25,840 bases of DNA, taken from NCBI GenBank assembly GCA_050251575.1, contig JBFWMP010000027.1:1-25840 (forward strand), written 5' to 3'. The notes under the pieces were generated by a model. That model was not told where the DNA came from. It made no database searches and saw only the letters and a list, made by a program, of their open reading frames with translations. Shown here in pieces: positions 14,441 through 23,189 of the stretch; position 1 is the stretch's first letter; each line of letters opens with the position of its first letter. Made by a program: the position numbers and the translations under genes. The stretch is from X23 sp050251575 (GTDB lineage Bacteria; Bacillota; Clostridia; SK-Y3).

Positions 14441-15600
14441 AAATAATTAAGTATATTCACTATTTCTCCGTTTTTTATATAAACTCGAGGCACTCTTTTT
14501 CCTACCATACACACAACCTCATAACTTATTGTTCCTAGTTTTTTTGCAATCTCTTCGATTGATATCTCCATTCCATTCTTCCTGCCAAATATTACAACTT
14601 CATCATCAATACTAATATTCTTTACATCCGTAACATCAATCATACACTGATCCATGCATATTCTTCCTATCACCGGAACAATACTGTCACCGACAATCAT
14701 CATTGCTGTTTCTGAAAGTATTCTTGAAAACCCATCGGCATAACCTACAGGCACAGTAGCTATCTTTGTCCTCTGAGAGGTTTTAAATATCCGTCCGTAA
14801 CTCACCGGAATACCGGATTCTATTTCTTTCATATGTGTAATCACTGATTTTAATTCCATTACCGGTTTTAGAAGTACTTTTTCTTTGTCTATCTCCTCTG
14901 AGGGATAAAGACCATAAAGTATGATGCCCGGCCTAACCATATCCAAATGCATTTCCGGAAACTGTATAATACCTGCACTATTGCATACATGCTTTACAGG
15001 AATATGCACACCGCATTCCTCAAGCTTATTACACATCGAGGCAAACCTCTTATATTGCAATCTTGTATATTGATCTTCTTTTTCATCTGCTGAAGCGAAG
15101 TGAGTAAATATTCCTTCAATATTAATTCCCGGAAGCTTAGATATGTTCAAAATCATATCCAGGCTATCCTGACTACAATCAAATCCGATGCGAGTCATCC
15201 CTGTATCAAGTTTAATATGAATGTCTGCAATTTTTTTCTTAGCTAAAGCAGCTTGAGAAATAGCCTGAGCCGATGGATAATTAAAAACCGTTTGGATGAT
15301 GTCCATCTCAATTATTTCATGAGACCACTGTTCCGGCGTATGACCTAAAATCATGATTGGAGCAGTGATTCCATTCACCCGAAGTTGTCTTGCTTCATCA
15401 AGTAAAGCTACCGCCAATCGGTCCGCTCCGTTAGCTAACAGAGTTTTTGATACTTCTAAGAAACCATGCCCGTAAGCATCTGCTTTTGTTACAGCCATAA
15501 TCAAGGAATCCTTTGACGTGATTCTTCTAATCTCTTTAATATTATGAGCAACATGATCTAAATTAATTTCTGCCCAGGTCCTTCTTAAAAAATTTATCAT
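14419..15600 (-). CDS. alr: Alanine racemase
   Basis: A 393-residue PLP enzyme interconverting L- and D-alanine for peptidoglycan, and in spore-formers also spore-related D-alanine. The PLP lysine is Lys39 (AVTKADAYGHG) and the catalytic tyrosine is Tyr268 (VSYGR). TVPVGYADGFSR and GRICMDQCMIDVTD are typical of the C-terminal beta domain. The ATG has GGGGG seven bases upstream. The final residues (GVRSEE) are encoded by a tandem repeat (14414-14440), so the C-terminal tail is probably not ancestral. It follows the GerS-like gene by 14 bases, so the two are co-transcribed. No clear T-run terminator follows. Confidence 0.96.
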   Translation of the reverse strand: MINFLRRTWAEINLDHVAHNIKEIRRITSKDSLIMAVTKADAYGHGFLEVSKTLLANGADRLAVALLDEARQLRVNGITAPIMILGHTPEQWSHEIIEMDIIQTVFNYPSAQAISQAALAKKKIADIHIKLDTGMTRIGFDCSQDSLDMILNISKLPGINIEGIFTHFASADEKEDQYTRLQYKRFASMCNKLEECGVHIPVKHVCNSAGIIQFPEMHLDMVRPGIILYGLYPSEEIDKEKVLLKPVMELKSVITHMKEIESGIPVSYGRIFKTSQRTKIATVPVGYADGFSRILSETAMMIVGDSIVPVIGRICMDQCMIDVTDVKNISIDDEVVIFGRKNGMEISIEEIAKKLGTISYEVVCMVGKRVPRVYIKNGEIVNILNYLGVRSEE

Positions 15601-15614
15601 GAGTAAACCCCCAA

Positions 15615-16241
15615 CTAGTCTACTTGGAATATATCATCCTCAAGCTGTATATCTAATTCCATCTCAGTAAATCGGACTGAAATAACAGGCTTATTTTTTA
15701 TATCATAAATCTCCATCTTCTCTGGCAATAGAGACTGACTATCGATCCACATACTCTGGCTGAACCTATAAATGCTGCTGCTGGGCAAATCTGCTTTTAA
15801 TAAGATAGACTTGCTTTCTTTCTCCTTTGATACAGCTACAGAGGTTTTTTCTGATTTATAGTATGCTTCAAAAAAGTCAGGAAGAAAAATATACGATTCG
15901 TCAACAGGATTAAAGTTTAAAAGCGTAAATTTTCCATTTATCTCTGGGTGCATTGTGGTAACATTCCCATTTACATATACTGTTACTAATCCCTTTACTT
16001 CTTCCGGCTCTAATAATTCAATTTTATAATAATCCGGAGCTTTATAAAATTGTTTTAATCTATATTGTCTTACAGTCTTATTGCTGGAAATATTCATAAG
16101 CATTTCACATTGGTAGCTTTGAATATCCTTATATTTCTCATAAATCTGCGTATACACATCTGTGTTCTCATTCTTTTTGCCACATGAACACAGGATTATC
16201 ATTAGTGTAAGCATTAAAATAATATACTTACACTGTCTCAA
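15615..16241 (-). CDS. GerS-like / LolA-fold lipoprotein
   Basis: A 208-residue lipoprotein. The signal segment is CKYIILMLTLMIILCSC, giving a lipobox LCSC. The mature part (YEKYKDIQSYQCEMLM, then LKQFYKAPDYYKIELLEPEE, later SQSMWIDSQSLLPEKMEIYD) resembles the LolA/LppX-fold outer-membrane-lipoprotein-carrier family, represented in Gram-positive spore-formers by the germination lipoprotein GerS. In Clostridioides difficile gerS lies directly upstream of an alanine racemase gene, as here, which supports the GerS reading. The start is TTG 16241, seven bases after GGAGG; the frame continues upstream into the previous gene without a ribosome site. A role in spore cortex processing or germination is inference. 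Confidence 0.8.
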   Translation of the reverse strand: MRQCKYIILMLTLMIILCSCGKKNENTDVYTQIYEKYKDIQSYQCEMLMNISSNKTVRQYRLKQFYKAPDYYKIELLEPEEVKGLVTVYVNGNVTTMHPEINGKFTLLNFNPVDESYIFLPDFFEAYYKSEKTSVAVSKEKESKSILLKADLPSSSIYRFSQSMWIDSQSLLPEKMEIYDIKNKPVISVRFTEMELDIQLEDDIFQVD

Positions 16242-16300
16242 TAGGTTACCTCCGATCAAAATATTATTATAAGACTTAATATCACTACATGATATCCTGC

Positions 16301-17854
16301 TTACCCTTTGGATAGCTGACATATAGCAGCAGGTAGGCTATCCACCAAGTCAGATGCGATCATTCCGTATTCTCCTCTGATTTCACACTGAATATCACCC
16401 GCAACTCCATGAATATAGACCCCTATTTCTGCTGCATGGCGTACGCTTAATCCCTGTCCCATAAGAGAAGCAATAACACCAGCCAGGACATCTCCAGTCC
16501 CCCCTGTTGCCATTCCTGAATTTCCCGTACGGTTGATAAATACTTCTCCATCGGGGTGTGCAATAACCGTTCTTGCTCCTTTTAACACTACTGTGACGTT
16601 CCAACTCTCAGCAAAGCTTCGTGCAATCTCAATTCTTCTGGTCTGAATATCCTGTATCCCTATTCCTGTCATTCGGGACATCTCTCCCGGGTGCGGTGTA
16701 AGTATGATAGGGCATTTACACTCTTTTAATACATTTATATTCGCAGAAAGTGCATTTATACCATCAGCATCAATGACAACCGGAATATCGCTTTGCTTTA
16801 AGATGGTCTCAAGTATCCCTTGAATACTATCACTAACAGATAAGCCCGGTCCATAAAGAAGTACATCTGTTTTCGTCATCTTAGAGAGGATATCATCAGC
16901 ACTACCACTGGCTAGCACACCTCTATCATCATCTTTTAACGGAAGTGTCATCACTTCCGTCAGCTTCATTTCCATAATTGCATTCAAGCTTTTCGGTATT
17001 GCAACGGTAACCAAGCCTGAACCAGCCCTAACGGCTGCCAATCCTGATAAAGCTGCCGCCCCAGTCATACCGGTAGAACCCGCAACAATCAATATTCTCC
17101 CATAATTCCCTTTGTTTGAGTTAGCTACTCGTTTTGGAATTAGTCCTTTAATATACTCTTCTTCTATAATATTTACATTGATATTTTGCTCATTAACGAT
17201 GCTTTTAGGTATCGATATATCTGCAATGACAAGATTCCCTACATAATCTGCAGCAGGATAACTTAACAAGCCTATCTTAGGTAGAGTAAAAGTAACAGTT
17301 TTGTCAGCATTTACACAAATCCCACACACCTGCCCTGTATCTCCATGAATACCACTGGGAATATCCACTGAAATAACATATCGCCCTGAATGATTGATTA
17401 GACTGATAACGTCTGCAACAGCGTCTGATATATTACCTTTTATCCCTGTTCCAAAAATTGCATCTACAACCAAATCACATAAATACAAGGTTGCAGCAAT
17501 TTCCTCCAAATGTTGTCCATTTGCAGCTTGTACTATTTTTAAGCCCAGCTTCTGAATAATCTGCAAGTTTGCTAACGCTTCTCCTTTTATATCCTTTACT
17601 TCAGCCATAAGCACGACCAAGACATTAGCACCTAAATTAAACAGATGCCTGGCTATTGCAAAACCATCTCCACCATTATTTCCTTTCCCACAAAATACAA
17701 CTACACTCTTAAAGCTAACTTCTCCCATTGTTTTTTTTATTTCTTCTACTATCTTCAGAGCAGCATTCTCCATTAAAACCGCACCTGAAATACCAATTTT
17801 CTCAATAGTATCGTTGTCAATACTTTGAATTTGGCTGCAACTTGCTACTTTCAT
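16301..17854 (-). CDS. nnrD: Bifunctional NAD(P)HX epimerase / ADP-dependent dehydratase
   Basis: A 517-residue metabolite-repair enzyme that restores NAD(P)H from its hydrated forms. Residues 1 to about 215 are the YjeF N-terminal epimerase domain (GKGNNGGDGF at 56-65, VDAIFGTG, DIPSG at 164-168). From about 245 on is the ribokinase-like dehydratase domain (KGNYGRILIVAGS, TPHPGEMSRM, and the ATP/ADP site NSGMATGGTGDVLAG). The frame extends 27 codons upstream, but the ATG at 17854 has GGGAG seven bases before it and begins the conserved MKVASCSQIQSID, so I chose it. The start is four bases after the acpS stop, meaning translational coupling. The acpS-nnr-alr order is common in Firmicutes. Confidence 0.95.
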   Translation of the reverse strand: MKVASCSQIQSIDNDTIEKIGISGAVLMENAALKIVEEIKKTMGEVSFKSVVVFCGKGNNGGDGFAIARHLFNLGANVLVVLMAEVKDIKGEALANLQIIQKLGLKIVQAANGQHLEEIAATLYLCDLVVDAIFGTGIKGNISDAVADVISLINHSGRYVISVDIPSGIHGDTGQVCGICVNADKTVTFTLPKIGLLSYPAADYVGNLVIADISIPKSIVNEQNINVNIIEEEYIKGLIPKRVANSNKGNYGRILIVAGSTGMTGAAALSGLAAVRAGSGLVTVAIPKSLNAIMEMKLTEVMTLPLKDDDRGVLASGSADDILSKMTKTDVLLYGPGLSVSDSIQGILETILKQSDIPVVIDADGINALSANINVLKECKCPIILTPHPGEMSRMTGIGIQDIQTRRIEIARSFAESWNVTVVLKGARTVIAHPDGEVFINRTGNSGMATGGTGDVLAGVIASLMGQGLSVRHAAEIGVYIHGVAGDIQCEIRGEYGMIASDLVDSLPAAICQLSKG

Positions 17855-17858
17855 GCAC

Positions 17859-18233
17859 TCACTCCCTTTCCAATATAACATGAGCAACAGCATAATTCTT
17901 GCAATGCGATATTGATATATGAATCCGAGTTGCACCTATCTTCTCTACTATGTGCTGTGCTTCATTATATAAGTTCATGTAGGGTTTACCTAACGAATCT
18001 CTTAGAACTTCTATATCTTTTAATGCAAAATTTCTGATTCCAGTCCCTAGAGCCTTAGAAAATGCTTCTTTTGCAGCGAAATTCCCTGCAATTACCTCAT
18101 ATCGGTTATTTCTTTCTTGGAAATATAGTTGTTCATTTGTCGAAAAAAATCTATTAACAAAGTGATTACTACGGATTATTGCCCGGGAAATCCTTTCAGT
18201 TTCGACAATATCTATACCTGTTCCGATAATCAA
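17859..18233 (-). CDS. acpS: Holo-[acyl-carrier-protein] synthase
   Basis: A 124-residue phosphopantetheinyl transferase that moves 4'-phosphopantetheine from CoA to the serine of acyl carrier protein. The metal/CoA site Asp8 (GTGIDIVE) and the FAAKEAFSKALGTG motif with Glu56 are intact, and ISISHCKNYAVA closes the fold. The longest frame begins at 18341 inside the upstream gene. AAGGAG lies 11 bases before a TTG at 18233, which gives the canonical MIIGTGIDIV start and normal family length. It lies 19 bases after the coiled-coil gene and 4 bases before nnrD. Confidence 0.94.
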   Translation of the reverse strand: MIIGTGIDIVETERISRAIIRSNHFVNRFFSTNEQLYFQERNNRYEVIAGNFAAKEAFSKALGTGIRNFALKDIEVLRDSLGKPYMNLYNEAQHIVEKIGATRIHISISHCKNYAVAHVILERE

Positions 18234-18252
18234 TTCCCATGTCACTCCTTTA

Positions 18253-18879
18253 TTATGATAAAAACTCCTTATCCAACCTTTCCAACTCTTCCCCGCCAAG
18301 CAAGTCATGAAAATAGGAATATGCATCCGCTGCCAACTCACTTAGTTCTTCCTTTTCACTTATTGCCTCTCTTAATCTAGTTTTCATCTCTTCTATCTCA
18401 TCCTCTAGTTGCTTTACTCTCTTTTGACCCATTCTAATCTTGATATATACTGTCTTGACGGTCTCCTCCAATAATTGCAGGTTCACCTTCTTCACCCTAT
18501 CAGGTATGTTATCCAATTCCTGCTCGATAACTATTAATCGTTCATTGATACGGTTTATTTCTTTTTGACAATCCTGCATTTCCTTCAATGCTGTTGGGTT
18601 TTTCTTGTCATATGCTTCTTCTGTTAACTTCATTATTTTTTCTACCGGCTGCTTTTTTGAATGAGCAATCTCTTTGCTCTCACTCATCAATCGAGACTGT
18701 TCTTTTAAAAGTTCTCTTAACTTGTTCTCAAGTTCAATGATACTTTTAGTCTTCTCTTCTTTTTTAAAAAGCGAGTTCCATCGTTCATCAACAATTAAGA
18801 GCGAGATGTCATTTTTTCTCAATATATTTTTGTCAAAATTTATAGTCTTTTTTCTTATGAATTTATCAAGCAAACTCAC
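18253..18879 (-). CDS. Coiled-coil protein of unknown function
   Basis: A 208-residue, highly charged protein, predicted almost entirely helical. Two long coiled-coil stretches are evident by eye at about residues 45-75 and 95-190 (for example QKEINRINERLIVIEQELD and QKRVKQLEDEIEEMKTRLRE). No membrane segment or signal peptide. The start is probably GTG 18879; AGAGG lies about 12 bases upstream, a loose fit, and a TTG two codons later is possible. It heads the acpS-nnrD-gerS-alr cluster, and conserved helical hypotheticals at this place are known in Clostridia. I cannot assign a function. Confidence 0.82.
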   Translation of the reverse strand: MSLLDKFIRKKTINFDKNILRKNDISLLIVDERWNSLFKKEEKTKSIIELENKLRELLKEQSRLMSESKEIAHSKKQPVEKIMKLTEEAYDKKNPTALKEMQDCQKEINRINERLIVIEQELDNIPDRVKKVNLQLLEETVKTVYIKIRMGQKRVKQLEDEIEEMKTRLREAISEKEELSELAADAYSYFHDLLGGEELERLDKEFLS

Positions 18880-18911
18880 TCTTAATCACAACCTCTCTTA
18901 TAATAACGAAA

Positions 18912-18931
18912 GTAATTGCGCAAGCAATTAC
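18912..18931. other. Perfect 8-bp hairpin before the coiled-coil gene
   Basis: GTAATTGC-GCAA-GCAATTAC is a perfect 8-bp stem with a 4-base loop, 33 bases before the start at 18879. On the minus strand it is followed by TTTCGTTATTAT, a weak T-rich run, so it could be an attenuator acting on the downstream gene cluster or the terminator of the GH18 gene. Confidence 0.6.
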
Positions 18932-18944
18932 AACACACTATCTC

Positions 18945-19004
18945 AACGAGGCGAGGGATATTCCTGCCACCTACAGAAGTAGGGTGACATCTTTTAGCCT
19001 CGTT
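18945..19004. ncRNA. Unassigned structured RNA or palindromic element
   Basis: An outer 8-bp stem (AACGAGGC 18945-18952 with GCCTCGTT 18997-19004) encloses an inner hairpin (CACCTAC 18968-18974, loop AGAA, GTAGGGTG 18979-18986, one bulged G) extended by TG/CA. The segment is clearly more GC-rich than its surroundings, unlike ordinary AT-rich intergenic DNA here. Together with the hairpin at 18912-18931 it resembles an aptamer-plus-expression-platform layout ahead of the acpS cluster. I know no matching riboswitch consensus. It might instead be a mobile palindromic repeat. Confidence 0.4.
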
Positions 19005-19086
19005 ATATAATTAGCTTCCAATTTTATTATCGGTATATTATAAGCCTATTGTTATAGTTCCAAAGCATCATATTCATAATTAATAA

Positions 19087-20814
19087 TTATTCAAAGACTT
19101 TATCCTCATATCCGTTCACTTTTGCCCACTGGGTATAATCTTGTTTCTCTTTTAAGTTCTCATTCAATACCGCCCATATATCTTCACTTTCGAACCCACG
19201 CCTCCAAGAGGCTGCTCCTGCAAGATTATATTTGTGCACTAATGAGGTTTTTAGATTGATAGATTTTGCATCCTCAACCCATATTTTATATACAACCTGT
19301 CCATCCTTATATTCTGCATAATATTGTCCGCTTTTTTCATCCCAAACAACATCAACTTTTTTATCCTTAATAATCTGCTGCGCTGCATCCATAGATATCG
19401 CCCGTGAAGAAGTCTCTTTCTTTCCGTCAACGACTTCCTCTTTCCATTCTCTTGTGTAGAATGGCAGCCCAAGTAACATTTTTTGCGGAGGAATTTCATC
19501 AAATAATTTTTTTATTCCTTGTTCCACCCACGATAATTGTGCGACTGATCCAGCCGTAGGGCTGGTGGCCCAATGCTGGTCATAGGTCATCACAGCTACA
19601 TAATCCAACACTTGTGCCAGTGCCTTTCTATCGTAACACATGGACCAATTTTCACTGGTTGACTTAACCGTGACGTCCATAGATACAACCAACCCCTGCT
19701 CTTTTAACAGAGGAACGAGTTCACGTACAAACTGTGTAAGCATATCCTTATCTCTTAAATATATATTTTCAAAATCAATATTGATCCCATCCAACTTATA
19801 CAGTTTAGCATAAACCAAAAGCTGCTGTATGATTTTTTCCCTTACTTCAGAGTTATTTAAAATGATACTTGTGAGCTCAGGATCAAAGTTATTTGTTACC
19901 AATCCCCAAATCTTATATCCATTTTCGTGTGCCCACTCGATATATTTTGCATCTGCTTTATTAGCTATCGTTCCCTGCTTGTCCACTATATCAAACCAAG
20001 TAGGTGATATCACATCCAAGCCTTTTATCTTGCTTGTTTTTGACATGTCCGGCGTTTTCTGCTGAATATGTTCCCATACCAGATTGATTTTACCTTGTTC
20101 AGGGTTCCATATTGTTGAATACTCCGGCTGCTTTCCCACCAATTTATCAGGCTCTTGATAAACCTTCACGAACCTTTTCTCTATATAACCTAATATTCCA
20201 TCGTCTGTTCTAACCTTGCACCATTTATCCCCATATTCCTCAAATGCCCTCATCGTCTGCCCTATCTTCAATTCATTGACAAGAACAGGGGCCTTAATAG
20301 TAGGATTCTTGCGAATCTTTGCATCCTCTTCAATCACTTCTGCTATCTGCTTAGAACTGCCCTTATAGTCTACTATCACCACTTTATTAGTCTCTATCCA
20401 TTTCACTTCCACTCCAAACAGGTCACTTAAAAATTGGATAGGAACATAAGGAACATCTTTAATAAGCCTTGCCGGAATATTTAAGTCTACCGGTCGGGAA
20501 TTAATCATTGCAGTAAGATTATCTGTTTTCATCTTTATTACTTTGTCTGATGTTGTAAAGATTACTTTCTGACTTTTGCTATCCCAATATACCTTAGAAT
20601 CAAAATAACTTTTAACAACCGGGAGAGAAATCAATATTTCTCCATTCTCGAGCACAGGAGCTTCTTTATCCGTCACAAGCTCGCCCTCAACCAATAACTG
20701 CCACTGATTGGAGACAAACGGAGAAATAATCGTATAATTGGGCAACAGATAATAAGCTATAGTTATCGAAATTAACGCCGCAACCATTAACAAGATAATA
20801 ATTAATCTCTTCAT
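19087..20814 (-). CDS. Membrane-anchored GH18 family protein with copper-amine-oxidase-like and SH3 domains
   Basis: A 575-residue protein. Residues 1-25 are a membrane anchor or signal (RLIIILLMVAALISITIAYY). About 40-150 resemble the copper amine oxidase N-terminal-like domain frequent in clostridial surface proteins. About 160-220 are a bacterial SH3 domain (AKIRKNPTIKAPVLVNELKIG, then GYIEKRFVKVY). From about 260 on is a glycoside hydrolase 18 barrel with the active-site motif DGINIDFE, proton donor Glu at about 349. The second acidic position is Asn, as I recall for the YaaH/YdhD spore-type subgroup. It probably acts on peptidoglycan or cortex N-acetylglucosamine outside the membrane. 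GTG 20829 also opens the frame, but the ATG at 20814 is nine bases from GGGG and begins the signal peptide. Confidence 0.9.
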   Translation of the reverse strand: MKRLIIILLMVAALISITIAYYLLPNYTIISPFVSNQWQLLVEGELVTDKEAPVLENGEILISLPVVKSYFDSKVYWDSKSQKVIFTTSDKVIKMKTDNLTAMINSRPVDLNIPARLIKDVPYVPIQFLSDLFGVEVKWIETNKVVIVDYKGSSKQIAEVIEEDAKIRKNPTIKAPVLVNELKIGQTMRAFEEYGDKWCKVRTDDGILGYIEKRFVKVYQEPDKLVGKQPEYSTIWNPEQGKINLVWEHIQQKTPDMSKTSKIKGLDVISPTWFDIVDKQGTIANKADAKYIEWAHENGYKIWGLVTNNFDPELTSIILNNSEVREKIIQQLLVYAKLYKLDGINIDFENIYLRDKDMLTQFVRELVPLLKEQGLVVSMDVTVKSTSENWSMCYDRKALAQVLDYVAVMTYDQHWATSPTAGSVAQLSWVEQGIKKLFDEIPPQKMLLGLPFYTREWKEEVVDGKKETSSRAISMDAAQQIIKDKKVDVVWDEKSGQYYAEYKDGQVVYKIWVEDAKSINLKTSLVHKYNLAGAASWRRGFESEDIWAVLNENLKEKQDYTQWAKVNGYEDKVFE

Positions 20815-20960
20815 ACATATCAACCCCACTCTAATCCAATACCCTTTTTATTATAAGTATAGCATATTTTTGTTCTCTTTTTCATTTGTAAATATATTTG
20901 TAATATTTGATGTATTAGTAAAATAATGTGACACATATAAACCAAGGGGACGGTTTGAGG

Positions 20961-21036
20961 TGTAGGGGCGACCAGTGGTCGTCTGCGAGGTAACCAACAT
21001 AATTGACAGATCGGGCGAGCAAAGCTCGCCCCTACA
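20961..21036. repeat. Palindromic intergenic repeat (TGTAGGGGCGA...TCGCCCCTACA)
   Basis: Eleven-base perfect outer arms (20961-20971 and 21026-21036) flank inner palindromes, notably GGGCGAGC-AAA-GCTCGCCC at 21013-21031 and GACCAGTGGTC near 20970. It adjoins the larger repeat at 21044-21331, with which it fills most of the 693-base gap between the GH18 and groEL genes. No coding sequence is credible here. Confidence 0.75.
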
Positions 21037-21043
21037 TTTTTTT

Positions 21044-21331
21044 GTCATCCTGAGCGCCAGCGAAGGATCTAAAGATTTTAAAATGATGCATATATCATGT
21101 GTAGGGCCGTATGGATATACGGCCGAAAATAGGAAATACAGTTTAACGGACGTATTGCCATACGTCCCTACGACACCAAAATCTATGGTGTGTGGAGGGT
21201 ACCTGTCATTCTGAGCGCAGCGAAGAATCTTTGCGTTTTGAAACATAAGATCCTTCACTACGTTCAGGATGACAACCGATGACAACCGATACAACCAATG
21301 CAAGATTGCGGTACATTGCGTTGCATTCTTT
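21044..21331 (-). repeat. Inverted copy L of a 0.3 kb hairpin-rich repeat
   Basis: Read on the minus strand this block matches 25231-25545 on the plus strand in order. It runs: an ACGCAATGTACCGCAAT stretch, CGGTTGTCATCGGTTG units, a long hairpin of the GTCATCCTGA...AAGGATCTT kind (arms 21204-21231 and 21247-21274), GGTACCCT, a GACGTATGGCAATACGTC hairpin (21148-21167) and a GGCCGTAT-ATCC-ATACGGCC hairpin (21105-21124). Relative to the right copy it lacks one arm of the last hairpin. Related hairpins are widespread in bacterial intergenic DNA. There is no transposase. Confidence 0.85.
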
Positions 21332-21399
21332 ATATTTTACGCCATAATTGTGTATCATTACCCATATGGAATGGTTCATAACCGTTCCGCAAGCAGATA

Positions 21400-21442
21400 A
21401 AAAATAAAAAAAGACCCTCATCTTGAACTTATGAGGATCTTT
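21400..21442 (-). terminator. groEL operon terminator
   Basis: On the minus strand AAAGATCCTCAT and ATGAGGGTCTTT (arms 21431-21442 and 21410-21421) pair with one mismatch around a 9-base loop and run into a TTTTTTTATTTTTT tract. It begins 66 bases after the groEL stop. The 41 bases up to 21508 show nothing else. Confidence 0.85.
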
Positions 21443-21507
21443 CTTATATGAACGGTAGTATTTATAGGTGAGCGTTATCAACCACTCCCTGCTTCCTACC
21501 CTTCTTT

Positions 21508-23142
21508 TTAATACATTCCACCCATACCGCCCGGCATTCCGCCGCCTGCAGGCATTGGAGACTCTTTTTCAGGCTTATCGGCTACAAGGCTTTCAGTAGT
21601 AAGAATCATAGCTGCCACACTTGCAGCATTTTGTAATGCAGAACGTGTAACCTTGGTTGGATCAACAATACCAGCATTAACCATATCTACATACTTTTCA
21701 GTAAGAGCATTGAATCCTATTCCGGCTTCGCTATTCTTAATCTTTTCTACAATTACCGAACCTTCTAATCCTGCGTTAGCAGCGATTTGTCTTACCGGTT
21801 CTTCAAGCGCCTTCAATACGATCTTAATACCGGTCTTCTCATCGCCTTCTACGGTATCAAGAAGCTTTTCAACAGCTGCTAAAGCATTAATGTACGCAGT
21901 ACCACCGCCTGCTACAATACCTTCTTCAACAGCAGCTCTTGTAGCTGCTAGAGCATCTTCTATTCTTAATTTCTTTTCCTTCATTTCTGTTTCGGTAGCA
22001 GCACCAACTTTAAGCACAGCTACGCCGCCGGATAACTTAGCAAGTCTTTCCTGCAATTTTTCTCTATCAAAATCTGAAGTAGTTTCTTCAATTTGAGCTT
22101 TAATTTGTCCAATTCTGCTTTTAATTTCTTCCGGCGCACCTGCTCCATCAACAATAATAGTGTTTTCTTTTTGCACTCTAACCTGTGCTGCTCTACCAAG
22201 CTGAGCAATAGTTGTTTCTTTAAGTTCTAATCCCAATTCCTCAGAGATTACTTCACCACCAGTTAGGGTAGCAATATCTCCCAACATAGCTTTTCTCCTG
22301 TCACCAAATCCAGGTGCTTTAACAGCAACACAAGTGAAAGTTCCTCTCAACTTGTTCAGTACCAATGTAGGAAGAGCTTCACCTTCAACATCTTCAGCAA
22401 TAATCACAAGTTTCTTGCCTTGTTGAACGATTTGTTCAAGAATCGGAAGAATGTCTTGAATATTGCTAATCTTCTTATCGGTAATCAGAAGATATGGTTC
22501 ATCTAATACAGCTTCCATCTTTTCTGTATCGGTAGCCATATATGGAGAAATATATCCTCTATCAAACTGCATACCTTCTACAACTTCAGAAGAAGTTTCA
22601 GCAGTCTTTGATTCTTCAACAGTAATTACGCCGTCATTTGTAACTTTCTCCATTGCTTCAGCAATCAGGTTTCCGATATTTTCATCCCCGGCAGAGATAG
22701 CTCCAACTCTTGCAATATCTTCTTTCCCTTTTACTTTCGCACTATTAGCCTTAATAGTATCAACAGCAACATCCACTGCTTTTGCAATGCCTTTTTTAAC
22801 AATCATAGGGTTAGCACCGGCAGCTACGTTCTTTAATCCTTCTCTGACAAGAGCTTGTGCTAACAGGGTTGCAGTAGTAGTACCATCACCTGCAACGTCA
22901 TTTGTCTTAGTCGCAACTTCTTTAACTAGCTGTGCACCCATATTTTCAAATGCATCTTCTAATTCGATTTCCTTCGCGATAGTAACACCATCATTTGTAA
23001 TAAGCGGGGAACCGAATTTCTTATCAAGAACTACGTTTCTTCCTTTTGGTCCTAACGTAATTTTTACTGTATCTGCTAATTGGTTAACGCCTCTTTCCAG
23101 TGCGCGTCTGGCTTCTTCACCAAATAAAATATCCTTTGCCAT
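21508..23142 (-). CDS. groEL: Chaperonin GroEL (Hsp60)
   Basis: A 544-residue group I chaperonin, the ATP-driven folding chamber subunit that works with GroES in the cytoplasm. All landmarks are normal: KITLGPKGRNVVLDKKFG at 27-44, NDGVTIAKEIE at 50-60, the ATP site GDGTTT at 85-90, the DALAATRAAVEEGIVAGGG block, and a C-terminal Gly-Met tail (PGGMGGMY). The ATG has GGAGGG eight bases upstream. It is 47 bases after groES and co-transcribed from the CIRCE-controlled promoter. Length is standard. Confidence 0.99.
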   Translation of the reverse strand: MAKDILFGEEARRALERGVNQLADTVKITLGPKGRNVVLDKKFGSPLITNDGVTIAKEIELEDAFENMGAQLVKEVATKTNDVAGDGTTTATLLAQALVREGLKNVAAGANPMIVKKGIAKAVDVAVDTIKANSAKVKGKEDIARVGAISAGDENIGNLIAEAMEKVTNDGVITVEESKTAETSSEVVEGMQFDRGYISPYMATDTEKMEAVLDEPYLLITDKKISNIQDILPILEQIVQQGKKLVIIAEDVEGEALPTLVLNKLRGTFTCVAVKAPGFGDRRKAMLGDIATLTGGEVISEELGLELKETTIAQLGRAAQVRVQKENTIIVDGAGAPEEIKSRIGQIKAQIEETTSDFDREKLQERLAKLSGGVAVLKVGAATETEMKEKKLRIEDALAATRAAVEEGIVAGGGTAYINALAAVEKLLDTVEGDEKTGIKIVLKALEEPVRQIAANAGLEGSVIVEKIKNSEAGIGFNALTEKYVDMVNAGIVDPTKVTRSALQNAASVAAMILTTESLVADKPEKESPMPAGGGMPGGMGGMY

Positions 23143-23189
23143 ATGTAATACCCTCCCTCAATTTTTAATGTAAACAAATGTCAAATTAA

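Noticed and set aside
20851..21481. Minus-strand frames of 150 and 91 codons in the groEL-GH18 gap (reading CHPERSEGSY and KDSSLRSE)
   Set aside because: They are translations of the palindromic repeat; this peptide pattern is a well-known false-ORF product of such hairpins. No ribosome site.
22463..23173. 236-codon plus-strand frame antisense to groEL
   Set aside because: A long shadow frame caused by codon bias in groEL; no start signals and no sensible protein features.
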